Assembly (NCBI GenBank): GCA_023853785.1
Contig: JAJIRX010000533.1
Span: forward strand, 806,001-870,000
Length of the DNA stretch: 64,000 bases
Reading direction: 5' to 3'
Origin: Psilocybe azurescens
Taxonomy: Eukaryota > Basidiomycota > Agaricomycetes > Agaricales > Agrocybaceae
The position numbers and the translations under genes are program-made. Every line of letters starts with the position of its first letter. Within the stretch, counting starts at the first letter, position 1. Below the pieces are notes generated by a model that saw nothing but the letters and a program-made list of their open reading frames with translations, ran no database searches and had not been told where the DNA came from. This document shows, piece by piece, positions 35,355 to 46,564 of this stretch.

Positions 35355-35636
35355 GATGCAATCGTTCAAGGATGAGTTAGGGGGACCTACGCGGGTTTGA
35401 ATTGAATTTGGTCGTGATTACACTAGCCGATCAAATCAAATCGAACTGTAAACACAAGTATCGGCGCAGAGTCTAGTATAAATGACTATCCTGTAGGTCC
35501 GATACAAAACATTCGAACTTCAATTGGACTACATATATTCGTAGATATAAGTACAGGTAAGAAGATTTCATATTATCTATTGATCCAACATGAGAGACAG
35601 AAAGAAAGAGGAACTAAAAAATCAGCTAGACAGTCT

Positions 35637-37099
35637 TTAGGCAGTAGCAGCCACTGCGACACGGGGAGCAACAGGGATACCGAGGGGTTCTTCAATAACG
35701 GTGTCAACGTTCTCGCCCATCTGTGCTTTATGGAGCTTGCATTCAGCAACGAAGTCAGTGAACATCTAATAGCAGCTTTAGTAAGTTGAAAAGTGATATA
35801 TTATAATTCAACAAACCTCTATGGTATCCAAAGGACCACCGGCACTTTCAGGATGGAACTGGACGCCCCAAACCTTCTTGCCAGAGTCAGCAGTTGACTT
35901 GATGCCTTCAACGGACGAATCATTGCAGTTGATGAAGAAGGGTTCCCATCCTTGCGGGAAAGGATCTTGGAGCTTCAAAGCATATTGATGGTTTTGACTA
36001 GAGCACGCGATGGGTGAATATGATTGAAATGATGATGGTTAGTACTTACCTAGTCACATAGACTCGTCCGGCCTTGATGGATCCAGCAGAGGCAAGAGCC
36101 AACACAGGTTGGTTGTGTCCTCTGTTGCCAAACGTCATGCGGTAGGCATCGAGGCCCGCAGCCATTCCAATAATCTGATGACCCATGCAAATACCGAAGA
36201 CGGGTTTGTTCCATTCCAGAAGAGTGCGACGTAATTTCAAGGCAGCTTCCATGCAGTGACCGGGGTCACCAGGTCCATTGGTCAAAAATAGACCGTCGTA
36301 CTGGTCTCTCACAGAGTTGAAGTCGTAATTCCATGGGAGAACGGTTATGGCAGCATCCCTGCGAACAAGAGCGCGAAGAATGTTTGCTTTAGCACCGAAG
36401 TCAAGAACTGCAATCTTGATGCTGCCAGTGGGGTTGAGTTCGTAAGGAACTTTGGTAGATACTTGATCCACAAGGTTCTCTTTGGAAGGATCCCAGAACT
36501 CAGTAGCCTCTGGGCTTGGAAGAGCGGCATCAGCACCAATGGCGAGACGTCCAAGGGTGGTACCTTGATCACGCAAAAGCCTGGTGATAGCCCGGGTATC
36601 GACGCCAGTGATGGCTGGGATGTTGTGGCGCTTGCACCAATCCGCAAGCGATTCGACGGCTTTGTAGTGTGAGAATTTCTCAGCGACGTCACCGACAACG
36701 ATGGCAGCAGCCTGGATGTTCTGCGACTCGAGAATAACACCGACATCCTGAGAATCAAAAGGCGCTATGTTTGAGGGAACACCATAGTTCCCAATCATAG
36801 GGGTGGTGAAAACCAAGATTTGACCACGGTAGGAGGGGTCGGTCATAGACTCGGTATCTATAGAGCCAATAAGAGCTTAAAAACAGTATTTTTGGAGCTT
36901 GGCAATGAGCCTTACAAGACGTAATGGACGTGGAGAAAACGGTCTCTCCATAGGTGCTCCTGGGAGCTCCGAAGGATTTCCCGTAGAAGGATTGCCCCGA
37001 CTTGAGGTGAAGGGTAGCTGGAACCGCAACGGCCGGCCCTGCATGGGTGGCGAGGCCTCGGGAGAGCTGAGGTGCGCGAATAATATAACGAACAAACAT
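35637..37099 (-). CDS. CPA1: carbamoyl-phosphate synthase, arginine-specific, small (glutaminase) subunit
   Basis: Supplies ammonia from glutamine for carbamoyl phosphate used in arginine synthesis. Four exons: 37099-36916, 36857-36050, 35997-35817 and 35765-35637; 433 residues, intact. The N-terminus (MFVRYIIRAPQLSRGLATHAG) is a good mitochondrial presequence. The small-subunit domain follows (SGQSFYGKSFGAP, ESMTDPSYRGQILVFTTPMIGNYG, GVDTRAITRLLRDQGTTLGR). The class I glutaminase domain has FLTNGPGDP, the nucleophile in PVFGICMGHQIIG, and WGVQFHPESAGGP with the catalytic His and Glu. A short intron-containing upstream ORF resembling the arginine attenuator peptide lies just before the start (37116-37240), so translational repression by arginine is likely. 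Confidence 0.95.
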
Positions 37100-37115
37100 G
37101 CTGGACTGGCGCTGT

Positions 37116-37240
37116 CTACAGGTTCAGGAGAGAGAATACGAGGTCGCTGAGATAACTAGTGACAAAAAGGTGTCAGAAAAAGTGCCAAACGGAAGTAAAA
37201 GGAGAGCATACTCGTCTCTGGTGTTCTGAGTGAAGATCAT
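37116..37240 (-). promoter_or_regulatory. arginine attenuator peptide-like upstream ORF of CPA1, split by an intron
   Basis: ATG at 37240, first exon 37240-37212, intron 37211-37156 (GTATGC donor, CTGAC branch-like sequence, CTAG acceptor, 56 bases), second exon 37155-37116 ending with TAG. The spliced frame is 22 codons. Its core DDYLSDLVF lines up with the fungal attenuator peptide core QDYLSDHLW of Neurospora arg-2, keeping the Asp-Tyr-Leu-Ser-Asp stretch. The essential aspartate is present, while the tryptophan position is Phe here. The stop lies 16 bases before the CPA1 start, the usual close spacing. In ascomycetes this peptide stalls ribosomes when arginine is high. Known: the mechanism. 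Seen: the motif, spacing and splice signals. Inferred: that it works the same way here. Confidence 0.75.
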
Positions 37241-37646
37241 GAACAAACAGGAAAGCTCCTGATTGGAAGAAGGGGAGAAAGAAAAGACGACAGCGGCTTT
37301 TGAGGATATGGGGTGAAGGGAAAAGGAAAGAATGAGCTCCAAGGGCTATTATTCTTCCTGCTTTTTTTTAAAACTCCGATCGCTAAGCCAATCACCATTA
37401 CAGGCTGACCGCGGCCGAAAAACGCGACAAATGAAAAGTACGTGCATTCGATCTGAATAGTATGTACGTATAGCGATTGTGCATGAAGACAGTAGACTAG
37501 AACGTGCTATGCTACAGGTGATAGTAATCTATGTATAATACAAATGAATCCCAAAAAGAAAGCTAGTTTGGCCAATAATCAGTAAGTTTGACATGACATG
37601 TAGCAAGGGTTCAAGAACGTCCAAAACATAGCAGTAAGTCATAAAA
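37241..37646. other. CPA1 leader/promoter and 3' flank of the large nuclear gene
   Basis: About 400 bases with pyrimidine-rich sequence (read on the minus strand) upstream of the attenuator-like ORF. No gene. Confidence 0.45.
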
Positions 37647-40600
37647 TTATTTTTTCTTCGACTGAGAAACACCTGCTCGTCTCGCTGCTGGGATATGCGA
37701 CATCGGTTTATTGTCGTCATCCGAGTCGCTGCCGCTATCCGACTCTTCCGACTCTTGACCATTTCGACCATATAAATCTTCGCCTTCCGGTTCGCTCACC
37801 GGTTTCTTTATTTGAGAAAACCTCGGCACGAAACGAGTAGGCTGACTTGTAATCTCAGTAAGGGAGCGGAATTTCTTTTCGTAGGTCCTGATGTGGTTTG
37901 CGCAACAGCCGCAGCAACTTCGTTTTCGTCGTCAGAGTCATTGGGCGATGCAAATCCCTTGCTCATCGGAGGGATATCTGGGGGTACTGAGAGTAGGGGA
38001 ACGATTGTTGACTTTCAGCAAGGATGAACAACGGATCTGGTTGAGATCCGTTGACGCTCATCGACTTCTGACCTTTTCCACTATGGTCACGGGGGGAAGT
38101 AAGAGGCATAACGGTCGGGCTGGAAAGTAACTCGTCGATCATTCCAGCATTATCAGTATCAACTTGCGAAGGCACGCTCTCCTGTAAAACGACCCACGAA
38201 GCAGAAGGAGCATTCTTTGCAGGAGAAGATGGAGGAACTTGGGTGGCTTCATGTCCTTGATCTGCTGAGACGGCGCTGGCTGCTGACTTAGTCGTGACAT
38301 CGTTGATACCGTTTGCCGCAACTGCCTTGCCCTGCTTCGAAAGTGGTTTAGCGGCCATCTTGGCTGCCCTGGCAGGAGTCTTTGCCGGAGTTTTGGGAGG
38401 AGCTTTAGCAGGGGTTTTGGCCTTCGCAGCAGCAGCTCTTCGCGTCCTCCCAGCAACCTCTGTCTCCTCTGGTGTGACCTCCCTCTCTTTATTCTGCTCT
38501 TGAGCAATCTGTCGTCGGGTTCTAGGGGTTGCTACAGCTGCTTGGCGAACTACACGAATAGCTGGATTCGGTGGAACAGGCAGGTCGGTAATCTTCATCA
38601 AGCTCCTCGTTCGGGGTTTCGGAGCGTCCTCGACTTGAGCTTCGGCGGAGCCATTAACTTTGCTCTGGAATGCCGGTGGCTGGCTGGCTTTAGGGGCACT
38701 TTCTTCGTTGCAGCATTTCTCTGACTCCTAGTGCGTACGACAACTTCAGACTTGGGAGTAGATTCCGCAGGAGGCATGTTGTCGTCAGATATAATGGGGT
38801 CAATTGGCTCTGGCTGAGAAGCAGGAGGGACGTCAGAAGGCTCTATTGGGTCGACATTCATATCCTCGACGACTGCAGGAGCTTGCAGTTTGGTAGGAGA
38901 TGCGACCTGGAACTCTGTGCCATCGAAACTCTCGTCTGTGTTGACCTTAGAATCATTGCCCTGAGATAGTCCTGATACATTGATCGAAGCAAGGTCGGCG
39001 CCCACAGCAGCAAGGACTGCGAGATCTGCAGTCCTGTCAGGTTCGACAGAACTGCCGAGAGCGTTGATCTCCTGGAACGACAAATCACCTCTGGAATCCT
39101 CGACATCATCAAATACATCAGCCTCTTCAATAGTTGCAGCTGTTGTAGGATGACCAATCCCCATTGGCGTGTCGGCAGGACTCTCCTCATCCTCATCCTC
39201 TTCACCCTCGTCAGAAGAACTCGGGTATTCCACACGACTGGCATTCCGGGTAGCGTTGTCTTCAACAGCAACATCCTCCTCCAGGATAACCTCCTCTTCT
39301 TGCTCGCTCTCGTCTTCGGTTTCAGAATTGGGAACCACATTTTTCACCGACAGTCTGGGACCGCGAATGAGCGCATCAAGATCTTGATCTGTGAACAGTG
39401 AGACGTCGCCAAACCCCGAAAAGTCGATAGGAAGAGCTGCCTCTACTATATGTTTGGGTTGCGGGAAAACGCTCTTCGAGCTTTGGGAACTGTTGCTAGC
39501 TTTTTGCGAAGAACTTACGTGAGAGGAAAGATCGGGTTGCGTAGACTTTTGGCTGAGAAGCAAACGTGCTGAAACTGGTTTGTGGGCAGGAGATTTGGGG
39601 TTAGCAGGGGCAGGAGGAGAGGGCGTTATAGGAGTAACCTCGACTTCTACGGGAGACTCTGAGTCTTCGTTAGGAGCAGGGGCGGGAGAAAGAACAGAAG
39701 TGGCAACAACTGCCTCCCTGTCCTGGAAATTCTAGTTCAACATCAGGCGCAACAATGGGTTTAACGGCATCGGAAACTCGTGACTTCTTGGTCCTTCTCT
39801 CGATAATACCCTGCAGTTCGAGAATGACACTAGAACGAGACTCAGCACCTTCTTCGGATGTCTCCTTTTCCAATTCAGCTATTTTCTTGCGCATAGACCT
39901 AATGCCAGACTTGATGACAGGGCATCTTGAGCGAGCATGGAAAGGTGAGTTTTCACATATTGGGCATGTTGAGGACTCTTTGGCCAGTTTTGATGGGGGC
40001 CTGAAGTTTTCTCGACGCATTTACTGGTTTCCACCGATGCAAGCGCCTTGGGCGATTGAATGTGGGTAGATCGAATTGTAAGAGGCGAGGCAGAGACCAC
40101 ATTCACAGGAGCATTATCGGCTGACGAGGATTCTGATGATACGGGTTGTAGTTGAGTCGAGGTCGATTGACCGGAAGCAGGCGAGGAGGAAGAGTTCTGA
40201 TTTGCCGCTTTTTCAGCAACCTTCTTGAGCACGTTTAGTACCGCCAGTCTTGTAGCCTCTTTCAGGGCGACTGATTGAGATGCATTTGCCTGTTCCGTGG
40301 AATGTCCTATCACCCGCGTCATGAAGGTTTTTAATTTGAATCGTCGACGACAAAGATCAATGCTAACCTTCAGCTGTGGCAGATTGTTCAACAGCGTCAA
40401 AACTTTTTTTTTCTGTTTGCCTCCTTTCTTCGGTGTTTTCGCTAAACGAAACGAGTCAGCCAGCAAGAAGGGTGGTTATAGTGTAATATACCGACCAACA
40501 GAGGCCACAGATGCATTCGCGTTATCCTCGGCTACGACAACCACTACTTTACTACTCCATCAGAGGTGTAGAAGGAATATTAATCTTGCTCTTTTTACCT

Positions 40601-42411
40601 GGACTTTCAGAATCCTTTCCCTTGTCCTTGCTCTTTTGGACTTCTCTTGAGCACCTAATACGAAATGAACATTCGTTAGGAAGATGCTAGAGATTTGACG
40701 TACCGGTTTCGGGTGGAGGCGGCACATCTTTTGCACGCCGAAGTTAAATAGTCAGTATAGTAAGATATTTAATATAGCAAGCTGAAGTACCTTTTGATTC
40801 AGATGAGGTTTCGGCAGGTTTGATAGCGTCCGCCTTTTGCTTCGATTTCTTTGATTTCTTTACAGCCGGTGTATTTTCAGGTTCATCGGCTACAGGGACC
40901 GCGGCGGCGGCGAGATCATTCGAAACGGGTTGTAATGATTGGGCAATGGGTGTCGGTTGAGCGGCAACTTGGTCAGATGAAGCGGCATCTGCAACCTTAG
41001 ATGTCGACAAATTTTTCGACTTTCCAGAGGAAGTTGTGTCCTCGAGATGTTTGACTGTAGTACTGGATTCCAACGCCTCCGAGCCGATCTTGTCCTCTGG
41101 TTCCGCAGCAGCCTTCTGTTTCCTTTTCCGCGGCTTTTTGGTAGGTTCTTGGATAGTAGTGTCTGTTGGTGCAGATTGTGGCTGAGGAGCAGGTAACTGA
41201 GTATCCGATGTTGGTTTAGCAATGTTGGGTGTGTTGGCGGCAACAACAGCAGCTGTAGTTTCGGAGCCAGCCGTTTCTGATTTCTTTTTCTTCGCCATTT
41301 TAGTAGGTCTTTCACCATCATCTGTCTTAGCTGTTGGAGCAGGTTGTTCTGTAGTTGTAGTTTCTTCTTGGACATCGGGTCCAGCAGCTATACCCGTGCG
41401 CGACCGTTTCTTAGACTGTTTAGGTTGTGGAGCTAATTCTGCGAATTTCGTCGCAGTAGCATCAGACGTGGCATAGTCAGAGGCACCTTTGGAGGCTGCA
41501 GAATCCGCGATAGATCTTTCTTCGCTCTGCTTTCCTAAAGTAGATTGGCCCTCGTTTGACTTGCTTTGTTCCTCCGTCAAATCTTCAGCCTGCTTATCAG
41601 TAGCTTTGTTCTTCTTGCTTTTCTTCTTCTTCTTGACGGTCTCCCCTTTTTTCTCGTATTGCTCAGGCTCTGTGTTCGATACGTCTACCGTTGGAGTAAC
41701 AGATTTGTCCAAAGCCAAGATACCATCCTTTTTCTTCGATTTTTCTCCGAGTAAACTTCGTACATCAAGCGCACCTTCTGCAAAAGAGACTCTTCGCTTT
41801 TTTGGCGCAGGGACGGCCTCTAAAGAGTTATCAGAGACGACATTCTTCTCGGAAAGTTCTTCAATAACGGGGGCGATGCGTTTCCATCCCGTTTAGACTT
41901 CTTTTGCGTTTTCGCTTTGTGGATGAGGGTGTCTATGCAATATATTCAGAATTATAGCGTCAATGTATGATATTGCACTGCACATACCTCGTTTTCCTCT
42001 GATGGAGGTAACGTTTGATTCTCTCCAAGAACAACTTTGACCACGACAGCTGTGGAAGAGCGCGCGGCTGCCGAGAATGCTTCAAAGTCTTCATCTGTAA
42101 TATATTGATTAATTTATAATTGGAATGGATGCTAACGCTTCGGAAGAGTACTTACCATCTTCTAAGTCAACAGCCTGTCCTTCCCGCCACTGAGAAAGAT
42201 ATACCGGGACGGAGACAGAGAGCCCAAGTTTCTTGCGTACAACGGTTTTCATCGCGTCCAAGGAGTCCTCTGTAGATGGGGTCAACGGGGCGGTTCATTC
42301 TCTCACGAATTTGTGAATCTTACCCTTAAACAAACGATCAAATGTCCTCGTCGCAGCATCGTAGGTGACTCTGGGTGTTTCAGTCTCCCGCTTACGCTTT
42401 TTGGACTCCAT
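37647..42411 (-). CDS. large low-complexity nuclear protein with zinc knuckle and N-terminal ubiquitin/PB1-like domain
   Basis: I do not recognise a named family. The start MESKKRKRE at 42411 is followed by a compact domain (DAMKTVVRKKLGLSVSVPVYLSQWREGQAVDLEDDEDFEAF) that looks like a ubiquitin- or PB1-type fold. Long Lys/Ser/Pro/Glu-rich low-complexity segments follow. A zinc-knuckle-like motif, CPICENSPFHARSRCPV (Cys-X2-Cys-X5-His-X4-Cys), at about 39920-39975 is followed by a short coiled coil (SMRKKIAELEKE). Next come acidic stretches, AT-hook-like Pro/Lys repeats (KTPAKAPPKTPAKTPA) and a C-terminal FRSLTEIT, FVPRFSQIKKP and Ser/Asp-rich tail ending in SKKK. Basic runs suggest nuclear or nucleolar location. 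Around nine homopolymer frame breaks interrupt it, so the roughly 1,400-residue length is approximate. Confidence 0.65.
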
Positions 42412-42574
42412 CTTCCTGCTGCGGAGAATGGTAATTGGGAGGAAGCGGAAAGAGCAGAGAAAAATCTGGAAGAGCCGGACGTTGACAATCTGGGAAGTAG
42501 CGCGCCTTGAGTCGCGTCTCGAGGTACAAACAAAGATAAATACATACACTCTCTCCCGAAACCCGTACTACACA
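42412..42574. promoter_or_regulatory. compact bidirectional promoter
   Basis: 163 bases separate the ATG of the large nuclear gene (42411, minus) from that of the complex I subunit (42575, plus). Both promoters must share this space or lie in each other's 5' leaders. Confidence 0.6.
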
Positions 42575-42920
42575 ATGGCAGGAGGGCACGGTACGTTGTC
42601 CACACAGTATACCGACAGTTCGCCCTGTACTGATGAAGTCAATCTAGCCCCAGGATTTCACCCTCATCTTCCCGGCGCTGGGTATAACTTCCTCGCCAAG
42701 GCTCTGGGAGCTTCAATGTGGTTCTTCATCTTTTACCGTGCTAGGTTTGTCTTCCGCTATGCGTTTTACATTCAGGATACTCACGGTTTTTTACAGAAAG
42801 GATGGGCAGAAGCTGATTGTGAGTTGACCACTATAATGGCATCGTGATGCATTCTAATAATCTCTGTAGGGCAATCACGGATTCGGTGCTCATGACGCGG
42901 GTCACGGAGGACACCATTGA
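42575..42920 (+). CDS. NADH:ubiquinone oxidoreductase NDUFB2-like small subunit
   Basis: Small membrane-arm subunit of mitochondrial complex I. Four very short exons: 42575-42590 (16 bases), 42648-42744, 42797-42818 (22 bases) and 42870-42920; total 61 residues. MAGGHAPGFHPHLPGAGYNFLAKALGASMWFFIFYRARKDG carries one membrane helix with the MWFF...YRA+KDG pattern shared by plant and fungal NDUFB2-type proteins. The usual LG-RHPWEGHG tail is represented by a His/Gly-rich end (GNHGFGAHDAGHGGHH). All intron phases agree, and no frame break is seen. Assignment to NDUFB2 is by motif and size only; other single-span complex I subunits are the alternative. Confidence 0.75.
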
Positions 42921-43508
42921 TACAGCTCATAGAGGCAACTAAACGCAATAGCATCTTAGAGTATGATAATTGAAAACTCAGAGAATCCCTCAGCCTTAGA
43001 AGCACTAAGCACCTCGCGGTCTCAGTCGCATCTTGTCCTTTCGAACCTCCGTCTCTGTGAATAAGAGGACATACTGGATTATTCTGTGCCTACTCTGGTC
43101 TCTGTGTTGTCTTTTACTGTCTTTGAGTTTTTAATTTCCCCTTTTTGAACATACTTTCTCATCGTATTTACTCTCATATCGCCATCGCATACAGGGTCCA
43201 TTCTTTTGAAATTCGCGCATGCTGATCGTCAGTATTATCTGTGTTAAAAGGATCTCAGAGGAACCATTAGCGAACTCAATTTCCTTGGTTTGAAGTTAAT
43301 TTGAAGCCAATAGTAAATAATTAGTGATTTGAAATGCGAACTCGCCACCAATTAGATCGCGACGTGTTCACAGTTAACTTGACACTGTCAGTGATCACGG
43401 TGTTAAAGAGTATTTGTTTACTAGACTCGGATACTGATAGAACTTGTATTTAACAGCATCCGAAAGCTGTCTCTATCAATCTCCCAGCAACGTTTCATCT
43501 GGGAATGC
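42921..43508. other. intergenic, nothing recognised
   Basis: About 590 bases holding the 3' flank of the complex I gene and the promoter of the phosphoesterase gene; no coding signal. Confidence 0.45.
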
Positions 43509-45299
43509 ATGGCAGTGTTTTCCAGAGGACGCACAGTCGTCAACCTTTTAAGGATATTCTGGATATTGGTTATACTTTGGTATGAGCTTGGGACCTGGAA
43601 CTCAAGCGTGAAAGGCTGCAATTGGCCAGACTCAGCTCTACTCTCGGTTTGTCACTATTGCGCTATATCTGATATTCATTCGCTTATCGAACTCCCCTTA
43701 GGGTAACCTCGACGCAGGGGCTATATCCTCGAAACCTACCCATGTCCTTCTCGTGGCCGACCCCCAAATCATTGACCGGCATTCATATCCAGGCCGCGGC
43801 TTCTTGCTGTCGTATCTGACGAAATTTCTCGTGGACCTCAATCTACGAAAGAACTGGAGGACTGCCCTCCACAAGCAACCTGATGTCGTGGTGTTTCTCG
43901 GGGATATGATGGATAGTGGCCGTTTCGTAATGTCTGATGAGGAGTGCGTATCTGAGAACAATCTCCCCTGAGTCCCTCTTACCCAATTGCCTTCGTTAGG
44001 TATAGCGCATACTTCAATCGATTCAACAAAATCTTCGCGTTAGACCTCGATATTCCCGTATATTTCATTCCAGGAAACCACGACGTCGGGTAAGCTACGT
44101 ACATTCTTTGTTTCGTAATGTTGTCCTGAGTTGCTTCCAGTCTAGGCGCGAAAGTTGTTCAATTTTCGGAAACAGCGCGTTCGCGATACATCGCACACTT
44201 TGGCCAACCTAACCAAGAGATTTCCGTCGCCAATCACACTCTCGTACTCTTTGACGCACCCAGCTACGCCGACGAAGATTCCAAACGTAATGGCCAAAAG
44301 AAATCGTTTGAACGATGGGTTCCCGTTCCTCATGGAGCCCTTGACTTTATGAAGAAATTCTCCGACAGTAAGTCGACATCTAGAATCATGAGAAGTCTTC
44401 TAATCGTTCTCATAGGGCCGCATGTGGATCCAGTAATTTTACTCTCCCATATTCCGCTGTTTAGGTCGGATGGGAAACCATGCGGTCCTCTGCGAGAGAA
44501 AGGTACACTTAGACCAGGCGTCGGGCTTGGTTACCAGAACACTCTGGAAAAGCAATCTTCCTATCGACTTCTAGAGTTTCTCAGCCCTGAAGCGGTTTTC
44601 AGGTCAGCAGTCTTTCGGTGACGTTTCAATCGCAGTTATTGAAGTACCATCTGCAGCGGAGATGACCACGATTACTGTGAATATACCCATGTTTATCAAG
44701 TTCGCGGCCTATCCAAGAGAGTGAGAGAAGTCACTGTCAGAACCCTGTCCATGGTAATGAACGTTCGACGGCCTGGCTTCCAACTTTTGTCCTTGATGCC
44801 GGCAGACATTAGAGCGAGCGACAAACCCACTCATGCCGATACACCTTGTCTACTTCCAGATCAACTTGGAATATATCTGGTCGTCTACATTCCCCTTCTA
44901 GCGATATCCCTTGTCATTGTCTTTGCTTCGAATATGGGGCAGCAGACGCCGCGGCGGTCTTACAGCAGACAATCATTCCCAAATGGTAGCCACGGTGATG
45001 TCGAGTCGGAAGGCCGACGGGACTCCTATCCCCCAACATCAAACGTCTTATCGGGACCGGGATCCTCGCCTGGCTGGTTTGTGATACAGGGCCACCGCCG
45101 TCAGCAAAACATTCGCCCATCTATTTTTGAGTGGCCCGACAAAATGAAGGACTCGTTACGTTCCTTATGTCCAGGGTATGCACGACTTGCTTCGTATCGT
45201 CGAAGCTGGCCTGGCACGGTCATGGCTGATACAAGGGATATTGCTATATTTCCCCTCCTTACCTTTGCGGTGATTACTTGGTGGGTGACCACCCACTAG
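43509..45299 (+). CDS. Cdc1/Ted1/PGAP5-type metallophosphoesterase, ER membrane
   Basis: This family removes ethanolamine phosphate from GPI-anchor mannose and helps GPI proteins leave the ER. Six exons: 43509-43646, 43702-43943, 44000-44089, 44141-44367, 44416-44602 and 44657-45299; 508 residues, intact. An N-terminal membrane anchor (LLRIFWILVILWYELG) is followed by the metallophosphoesterase metal sites: VADPQIIDRHSYPGRG, VVVFLGDMMDSGR, FIPGNHDVGLG, LLSHIPLFR and SGDDHDYCEYTH. A second transmembrane segment (LGIYLVVYIPLLAISLVIVF) lies after RRPGFQLLSLMPAD, followed by a Ser/Pro-rich loop and a C-terminal hydrophobic stretch. Cdc1 versus Ted1 orthology cannot be settled by eye. Confidence 0.88.
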
Positions 45300-46564
45300 G
45301 ACCTTGCCTGGAGGACACAGTAGCGAATGTATTTTTGGACTTATAATTGATGGGTTTCATGGGGTACAATTTGTGGGGTTATTGGCATATGTCGTGAACG
45401 CTGTGTTTTTGCTTACTGTGTATGCGACAACGTTGGGGTCATTCTCAGACACTCATACTCACTTCACTGTAATGTTTATAATATTTAACTTCCCCATAAT
45501 CCGGGTCTACAATTTTCTTGCTATTGCTACAAGCACATAGGTGATAACACAATTATGGCGTTAGTGTGATCCGCGAACGCTATGAGTTTCAGCCTTGGTG
45601 GTCTCAGATTAAATGCTTTATGTATGCTTACCCTACGGACTTAAGTTTACTGCTTTGTCACCACCATGTGCCAAACATGCATCTGATTATTGATCCCAAT
45701 TGGATCCAACACAAACCAGTAATGCATACCTCTTCACGCCCTTGTCTAACTTGTCGGCCACCATAACCGACGTCATTCATCTGAAGATTGTTTCGTCGAG
45801 AGCCTGCCTTGCTTACTCAGTACTCAACTGTCTTCCGAACGCGTGTACACTCGCGTACCCAGATGTAGGATAGCGACATCGGACGGGTCCCCCAGTCCAG
45901 CGCTGAATAGTCCGCCCGCAGCATTTCGGATTTTTCGGAGTCATAAATGGGGAATAATGCTGTTGGTTCATTGGTCCTGCTCCTCGCCCTCATTTCAATT
46001 GAATTTCAAGAGACTCTAGGGAGTAATGTGATCAGAAATGCACTGTCCAGTGTCTAAGCAGTGAGTAAACTACGGCATATTCTACTTACATATGATGGTT
46101 TTACTGACGGGTAGACACTATAGTGCACTTTATTCCCTCTTTAACCGATTTCTGGTCCCTAAGGCCAAATTGCTGTGGCAAAATGTTCGGTGTTTTGTTC
46201 ATTTGCCTTTTACTGGAACTGTTATAGGCACCGTTGGGCCGTCAGGCCGTAAAATTTTCTAATTATAGCGAAAGTTGTGTGGGTATGCAAGGCCTAAGTG
46301 AGGTGATGATATGCCAGAATGTCGCTTGCCTTAGCTGCATTAAAGACCTAAATTCTGTTACAGGTATTGCACCACCTTCCCTCCCTCACACGACATACTC
46401 AGAGAAGGATATTACGAACAGCCTGTTTGGGTGAATGACCAAGGTACTCCACCACTAGCATCCAGTCCACCATCGCATTCCTGGCTACTTATCAGTGCAA
46501 GACTGTTGTGCCTTTTGCCATCACCTGCCATTCAGAGTTCTTGAATCCTAATTACGGTGGCACG
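45300..46564. other. intergenic, nothing recognised
   Basis: 1.3 kb without a supportable gene; short unrelated frames only. Confidence 0.4.

Noticed and set aside
40890..41375. 161-codon minus-strand frame rich in Leu/Gln/Arg
   Set aside because: Alternative frame of the large low-complexity nuclear protein; the overlapping frame with Lys/Glu/Ser/Pro composition joins the flanking exons.
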